Part shown: in pieces, positions 27,490 to 32,350 of the stretch
How the letters are laid out: the number at the start of each line of letters is the position of its first letter
Numbering within the stretch: position 1 is the first letter of the stretch
Source of the DNA: Blastocladiella britannica
Taxonomy: Eukaryota; Blastocladiomycota; Blastocladiomycetes; Blastocladiales; Blastocladiaceae
Reading direction: 5' to 3'
NCBI GenBank assembly: GCA_025349905.2
Contig: MU624676.1
Location: 1 to 32,350 of the forward strand
Length of the DNA stretch: 32,350 nt
The notes under the pieces: model-generated
Database searches by the model: none
Told to the model about the DNA's origin: nothing
Seen by the model: the letters and a program-made list of their open reading frames with translations, nothing else
Program-made: the position numbers and the translations under genes

Positions 27490-30400
27490 TTATCCATCAA
27501 TCAACTTGGTCACTGCCGCCAGCCGCACCTTATCCAGCCCTCCTCCCCCGCCGCCGCCACCGATCCCGGGGTGCTCCATCATCCACCGATCCAGTGCTCG
27601 ACGACCCGCCGCCCGCCGCACCGCCATCTCGTCCTCGGCCACGTACAGCTCGCACCGCGTGCATTTGTCACAGGGGGTTCCCTTGGTCCAGCGCACGTGG
27701 TCGCAAAAGTGCTTGTACCGCTCGTCCCCAATCCCGCGCCGGCACACGTAGCACATGACGTACGTGCAGCGCGCACAGGTCATTAAGTTGCAGCCGTCGG
27801 ATTTGGTGAATGGCAGGTGGCAGTCGGGGCACTGGATGATTCAATCGAATGAGTTGATGCGGAAAATATAAGATGGAGAGTGCGTACCACCCGCTTGACC
27901 GCGCGCGACATGGCCAGCTCCACAAACTGCTCGACCGACACGTCGCCGTCGTCGTGGCACCGGTGCATGGGCTGCCACTCGCCGCCGCATCCCGAGCAGG
28001 TGGCGCGCGCGCACCGCGGGTTGGCGCACCGCGACACGGGCGCGGTGCTTGGCATGTCGTGGCGGCGGCCACGGCGGCGGACAGGTCGCGGCTCTTCTTG
28101 GCCACCAGTAGCACCGGGACGACCAAGGTCGACGTCGTCTTCGTCCCCACTGGACTCGTCATCGCTGGATTCGTCGTCCTCGGACGCCTGGAACTCGCCC
28201 GGCGTCATCCCTGCTTGTCGGATCCGCTGCCGCCGTTGCTGTGCGTGCGGAGGAAGCGGTGGCCGCAGTCCCAGCGCCACGGCCACCCACTCTTTCCACG
28301 CAGGCATATCGCCGTCCTCTCCTCCACGACGACGCCGATGGCGACGCGCGGCTTGCTGTTGAGCCTGCCGCCTCCGCTGCTGCGGTGGTGGTGCAGGAGC
28401 CACCCCAACCCCACCGTACGCCAAAATCAAGACCGCGCGAGCCATGAGCATCGCGTGCACGACGACGGCCGCAAATGGGGGCGCCCCCACCACGCGCAAG
28501 ACCAGGTCGATTTCCAGCAGCGCCAGCATCAGCCGCATCCACGGCGCGGGGCGCGCGTGCACGCCGAGCCACCGCTGGTTGTTGTTACCGTTGGCAACGT
28601 GCACTGGGAGCACGGGCACCGGCGGCGGCTCGATCCCCAGAAGTAATGACGCGGGACTGATCCACAGCCACCATGCGAGCCGGGCGCGTGTGGTCCCGCA
28701 CACGGCAGCGATTCCGTCGGCGGCCGCCAGTACCAGCGCCGCGACTAGGCGGGCAAGGACCGCGTACGCGGCGCCGTTCTCGGCCATGTCGTTGACGAGG
28801 GCCACCACGGCGGGGCCGCCGGTGGCTATTGGGCGCGGTGGGACGACCGAGTATCCGCAGAACGCGCAGCTGGCGATGGGCAGGCCAGCGGCAATCGCAG
28901 CTGCTTTGCCGCGCGCGGCCGCGTACCGTACAAAGTCGCGGCCCATGAGCGGATCGTCTGTGTCGTTGGTTGCCTCTTCTCCATCGTCCACTGCGTTCGG
29001 ATCATCGACATCGTCCACACCTTCAGAAACAGAAGCATGCGCGGTGCCGCCCTCGGGACCCGTCGTAAAAGCGAGCGCACGGGCCACGTCCAGGTCCGCG
29101 TACCCGCCAGTACACCCGATCCCGGGGGCCAAGCACTGGATCCCCTTTTCCGAGATGGCCGCCGCCGCCTGCCCGTACAGCGCCTCGTGCACGGTGCGCC
29201 GAATACATGCCGCACACACCACATGCGGTGCCTCACCGTCATCGCCCGAGGTGGCAATGCCGCCGGTACACGCCACCGCGTCGTCCCACCCGACATCGTC
29301 CATGCAGCACGCGCACTCGACCGTATCCCCGACATCCTCGGCCTCGCGCAGCGCCACTTGCCGAGCCATCGCTGCGTCGCCGTGCACCTGGCGGGCCCTG
29401 AGCACCAGTTCCAGCCGGTCCAGGTCGCGCAGCAGCGCCGGATCGTACATGGCCGGATCGGCCTGTGGGGACCGCGAGAAGAGGGTGGAGAAGAACGCGC
29501 CGATCGGGGTGCTAGGACCCGACGGCGCGGGCAGTGTCGAGAGCGCCAAGTACGTCGCTGGAAACGAGAAGTTGTGCTCGGCTGATTGTTACACTTGAAT
29601 GTGAGTGAGCAAGTCACTAAAAAAAGGTGGAAATGGATTGGACAGCGTGCCAAAGTAGGCCTTGATGCTGGATTTCCACAGGTGCGGGAACGAGTTGTAC
29701 AGTCGAGTGCGGGCGCCGCGAATGTACTGCCCCCCGGACACGTTTTTCTTTACTGGGTAAGTCATTTGCACGACCATCCCAAAAAGAAAAAAGGAAAACG
29801 TACGGCGGGACTGCGATACCACTCGGCAGCGCCAACGACGCCCCATCGCGGCCGTCTCGGCACTGCAGCAGTCACTTTGGCATTAGTGGTTATCCGACGG
29901 CGTCGACCACCAGTGGCAGGGACCGATCGGTCCAGGAGCTCATCGGCCACCACCGCAACGGTATTGACGGCAGCAGCGTCGATGCGTGCCTTGAGATAAC
30001 TCACATCGACGGCTGGAAACAGGTCGGCGAGCACTGCCAGCGACTGGTTGCGCGACTCGGCCGAGGTATGTGCGGCGGCCACCCAGTGCGATGGCGGGTA
30101 CCGTTGTGGCGGTTTGTGGCGGCCCTTGTTACTGGGTGCAGGTGCTGGTCCATTGTTGCCAGAAAACACGCCTGCGAGCCATGATTGCCGCCGTGGAGCT
30201 GCCGGGGGCGTAGTAGGCGCAGATGCACTGGAAGCGGACGCTGGAGGAGGCGACCACGAGACGGTCGGGGACAGGGTGGGAAGGTATCCGTGATTGAGCT
30301 CAATAATCTTGTGGGCGACACGGGCGGTGCGGTCGTCACCGGCCGCGACGTGTTGCTGGTGCATCGGGGAAGATTCGCAGGACCCGGGCGGGCCGGGATT

Positions 30401-30508
30401 GTAATGGGTCAGCGCGTGGGCCAGGTACGCTGGGTCGGCGAGCGGGAACAGGTCGACGAGCGCTTGCACTTCGTCCTCGGTGGGCCAGAAGGCGGGATCG
30501 CCGTCCAT
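27490..30508 (-). CDS. RBR E3 ubiquitin ligase, RNF216/Triad3-like, with an insert in the IBR domain
   Basis: Exons 30508-29804, 29747-29618, 29557-27888 and 27831-27490, with introns of 56, 60 and 56 nt; phases agree, 948 aa. Two CUE-like motifs near the N-terminus are ALVDLFPLADPAYLAHAL and LAVLADLFPAVDVSYLKARI. RING1 spans about 360-427 (ECACCMDDVG, VVCAACIRR, CLAPGIGC). The IBR starts CAFCGYS at 509 and resumes CANPRCARATCSGCGGEW at 789. The ~275 residues between hold two hydrophobic stretches (about 546-586 and 621-663), a basic run and an acidic run. RING2 starts CPDCHLPFTKSDGCNLMTC at 836; Cys849 aligns with the catalytic Cys of RBR ligases. HFCDH and GTPCDKCTRCELYV follow, the extra zinc-binding tail that marks RNF216. 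Predicted role: ubiquitin chain assembly through a Cys-ubiquitin intermediate; possibly membrane-anchored. Confidence 0.87.
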
Positions 30509-30900
30509 ATTGCTTTAGCGTGTGTGCTTGCAGCTTGCAGTTTTTTTCAAAGAGAAGTCTCCCACCTTTCAAACATCCAGTGCCTGCTGGAGACCGCGGA
30601 CACGTACAACATACTTTCCCAAATTGACAAAGAGACTGGCTTCTTGGGCCGTGTCGTGGGGTGGCGGTACTTCATCAAATTTTTTTTTTTTTTTGACTCA
30701 CGGCTGCACGTGGCGATTTAAAAAGAAAATGGAGCTTCCTTCGATCGGCCCGGCGAGCGATGCGGTACATTCTCGGCCTAACCGCACCTTGCCCTCCAAA
30801 TGCCGAGCTGATGACCTGAGCAATACTACAAATACCGCTCGCGTTTCCCCTCTCTTCGCTCCAGTCCTCTCTTTCACTCAATCAAACTTATAAAAAAAAA
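30509..30900. promoter_or_regulatory. Divergent promoter between the RBR ligase and HisG
   Basis: 392 bp without a supported gene. It contains a T-run near 30680-30695 and, toward HisG, a pyrimidine-rich leader (TCCTCTCTTTCACTCAATC). No convincing TATA box on either strand, and no obvious general-amino-acid-control (TGACTC) site directly upstream of HisG. Confidence 0.45.
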
Positions 30901-31884
30901 ATGACCGACTACCTCCGCATGGCCCAGGCCGAGATGCAGTCTCGCCTGATTCTCGCCGTCCCCAAGAAGGGCCGCCTGTACGAAAAGTCGCTGGCGCTGC
31001 TGCAAGGCGCCGACATTCAGTTCACGCGCAAGCACCGGCTCGACATTGCCCTGTCCACCAACCAGAACGTAGCCCTGGTGTTTCTTCCCGCGTCCGACAT
31101 CCCAAAGTTTGTCAGCGATGGGATTGTGGACCTTGGGATCACTGGCCAAGACGGTTTGTGCTTTTTTTTTTATTGAATTGTCGTTGCTGCGATCAAGATC
31201 TAACTCCATTGTTAAATAGTGGTGGCCGAGGCCGGCGCAGACGTCGACGAGGTGCTCGAGCTCGGGTTTGGCGCCTGCGACCTGTGCGTGCAAGTTCCCG
31301 AGGCGTCCGGGATCACCGATCCGGCGCAACTGGTCGGCAAACGCATTGTCACGTCGTTCGAGACGCTTGCCCGCAACTGCTTCACGGCTTTAGAAGTGGC
31401 CGCCGGCGTCACTCCCGGATCAACAGGAGCGACCCAGATCTCGTTTGTTTCGGGCTCGGTCGAGGCCGCATGTGCGCTCGGACTTGCCGACGGGATCGTG
31501 GACCTGGTGGAGTCGGGCGAAACGATGCGTGCGGCCGGGCTGACGCGCATTCACACGCTGGTGTCGTCGCAGGCGGTGCTGGTGGCCAACAAGCGGCGGC
31601 TGCACCCGGACCTGGCGGCGCGGATCACGGCGCGACTGCGTGGAGTCGTGATCGCTCAAAAGTACGTGTACTGCTCGTACAACGTGCAGCGGGCCAAGCT
31701 GGCGGCGGCGACGGCCATTACGCCCGGACGGAAGGCACCGACGATCGCGCCACTGGATAACGGCGACTGGTGCGCGGTCAACGTCATGCTGCCCAAGAAG
31801 CAGGTGGCCGAGAAGATGGACGCGTTGCAGGAGATTGGCGCTACCGATATCTTGGTGTTTGGGATCAGCAATTGCCGCGAGTGA
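30901..31884 (+). CDS. HIS1: ATP phosphoribosyltransferase (histidine biosynthesis, first step)
   Basis: Exons 30901-31153 and 31220-31884 with a 66-nt intron (GTTTGT ... AAATAG, phase 1); 305 aa, the length of long-form HisG. The catalytic half has VPKKGRLYEKSLALLQGADI, FLPASDIPKFVSDGIVDLGI and TGQD, then the PRPP-binding loop SFVSGSVEAACALGLADGI with DLVESGETMRAAGL, as in the family. The C-terminal ~90 residues (APTIAPLDNGDWCAVNVMLP, MDALQEIGATDILVFGI) form the regulatory domain used for histidine feedback. The enzyme joins ATP and PRPP to start histidine synthesis in the cytosol. ATG 30901 follows an A-run; Met7 is an alternative start. The GGT gene begins only 66 nt downstream on the same strand. 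Confidence 0.93.
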
Positions 31885-31950
31885 AAATGAATCCATTCTC
31901 TCTTTTTGGCCAACGATCGCTCGTCTTCAAAATCAATAAAATAAAAGTAA

Positions 31951-32350
31951 ATGGCAGACCCGTCCATGTCCTCCTCTGCGCCGTTCGTTGAACAGCCCGT
32001 CCCGTACGCGTCGCGCCGGTCGGCAGTGTACGCGCGCAAGTACATGGTTGCCTCATCGCAGCCCCTGGCCACGCACGCCGGCGTGCGGATTCTCGAGCAA
32101 GGCGGGAACGCCGCCGACGCCGCCGTTGCCGTCGCTGCTGCGCTCAATGTCACTGGTATCATTCAATTGTCCCCTCTGATGTGACACTGCCACTTAAACC
32201 CAATGAAAAACGCAACAGAGCCCGGATCCTGCGGTGTCGGCGGGGACATGTTCTGTCTGTTTTACTCGGCCAAGGACGGCACGGTACGGCCATTACCATA
32301 TTTGCCGCGAGTCCGGCCATGATCTCCCCCAAACCAACTCATAATGATGA
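31951..32350 (+). CDS. Gamma-glutamyltransferase, 5' part (3' partial)
   Basis: Exons 31951-32155 and 32219-32283, with a 63-nt intron (GTATCA ... AACAG, phase 1). A further donor, GTACGG, appears at 32284, and the window ends inside that intron. The visible 90 residues include [40 protein letters not shown] and [16 protein letters not shown]. This is the start of the Ntn-hydrolase large subunit of gamma-glutamyltranspeptidases and related bacterial-type GGTs. No signal anchor precedes the domain, unlike the ER/plasma-membrane GGTs of yeast and animals, so a cytosolic GGT-like enzyme is possible. The family cleaves glutathione gamma-glutamyl bonds; the catalytic Thr lies beyond the window. 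The window also carries two GSTs, but about 20 kb away, so a functional link is only thematic. Confidence 0.85.

Noticed and set aside
29589..29846. Separate 85-codon minus-strand gene between the two halves of the RBR ligase
   Set aside because: Splicing in matching phases joins it to both neighbours as the second exon of the ligase.

Overview
The window is a compact, GC-rich eukaryotic nuclear segment. Most genes are split by very short introns: I place 32 complete introns of 48-90 nt, mostly 56-68 nt, and 19 of them begin GTACG or GTGCG. The gene set (long-form HisG for histidine synthesis, Wbp1/OST48, a mitochondrial carrier, an I9-type proteinase inhibitor family, a two-finger GATA factor, several W-rich ankyrin-like proteins, Helitron, PIF/Harbinger-like and Ty3/gypsy debris) fits an early-diverging zoosporic fungus. 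Blastocladiomycota (Allomyces/Catenaria-like) is my best guess. That placement is inference; no rRNA or other marker gene is present. I saw no tRNA, rRNA or CRISPR array.

Layout. 1-2106: 5'-partial helical protein gene. 2232-2926 (-): fragment of an ABCA-type ABC transporter, cut off just upstream of the D-loop. 3114-4282: protein with two SUMO-interaction-like motifs. 4321-6028 (-): OST48/Wbp1, divergent from a sigma-like glutathione S-transferase (6612-7333). The GST and its promoter, down to the first codons of OST48, are duplicated at 11334-12895, after a 10-N gap. Between the two copies lie a decayed Helitron/Pif1-like helicase (-), a decayed membrane-protein gene (+), a small Cys-rich membrane protein (-) and the N-terminus of a PIF/Harbinger-like transposase (+). 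12.9-14.7 kb: rearranged Ty3/gypsy remnant (gag, protease-RT) with an 85-bp inverted repeat around the protease-RT piece. 14.76-16.76 kb: two related W-rich ankyrin-like loci in inverted orientation, one of them broken.

17.0-32.35 kb is gene-dense and mostly intact: a 1191-aa GATA factor with two zinc fingers (-); three tandem I9 propeptide-type inhibitors (-); an enoyl-(thioester) reductase of the MECR/Etr1 family (+); an SLC25 carrier (- , seven exons); a 647-aa W-rich ankyrin-like protein (+); a 948-aa RBR E3 ubiquitin ligase of the RNF216/Triad3 type (-) whose IBR domain is split by a ~275-residue insert; HisG (+); and the start of a gamma-glutamyltransferase (+).

The genes do not form one pathway. 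The most interesting signals are: the GST pair, where 13 of 14 coding differences change amino acids and the expected catalytic Tyr is lost in copy 2; the insert inside the RBR IBR domain; the matching intron positions in the two GATA fingers; the closely packed inhibitor trio; and the inverted-repeat-bounded retroelement fragment.
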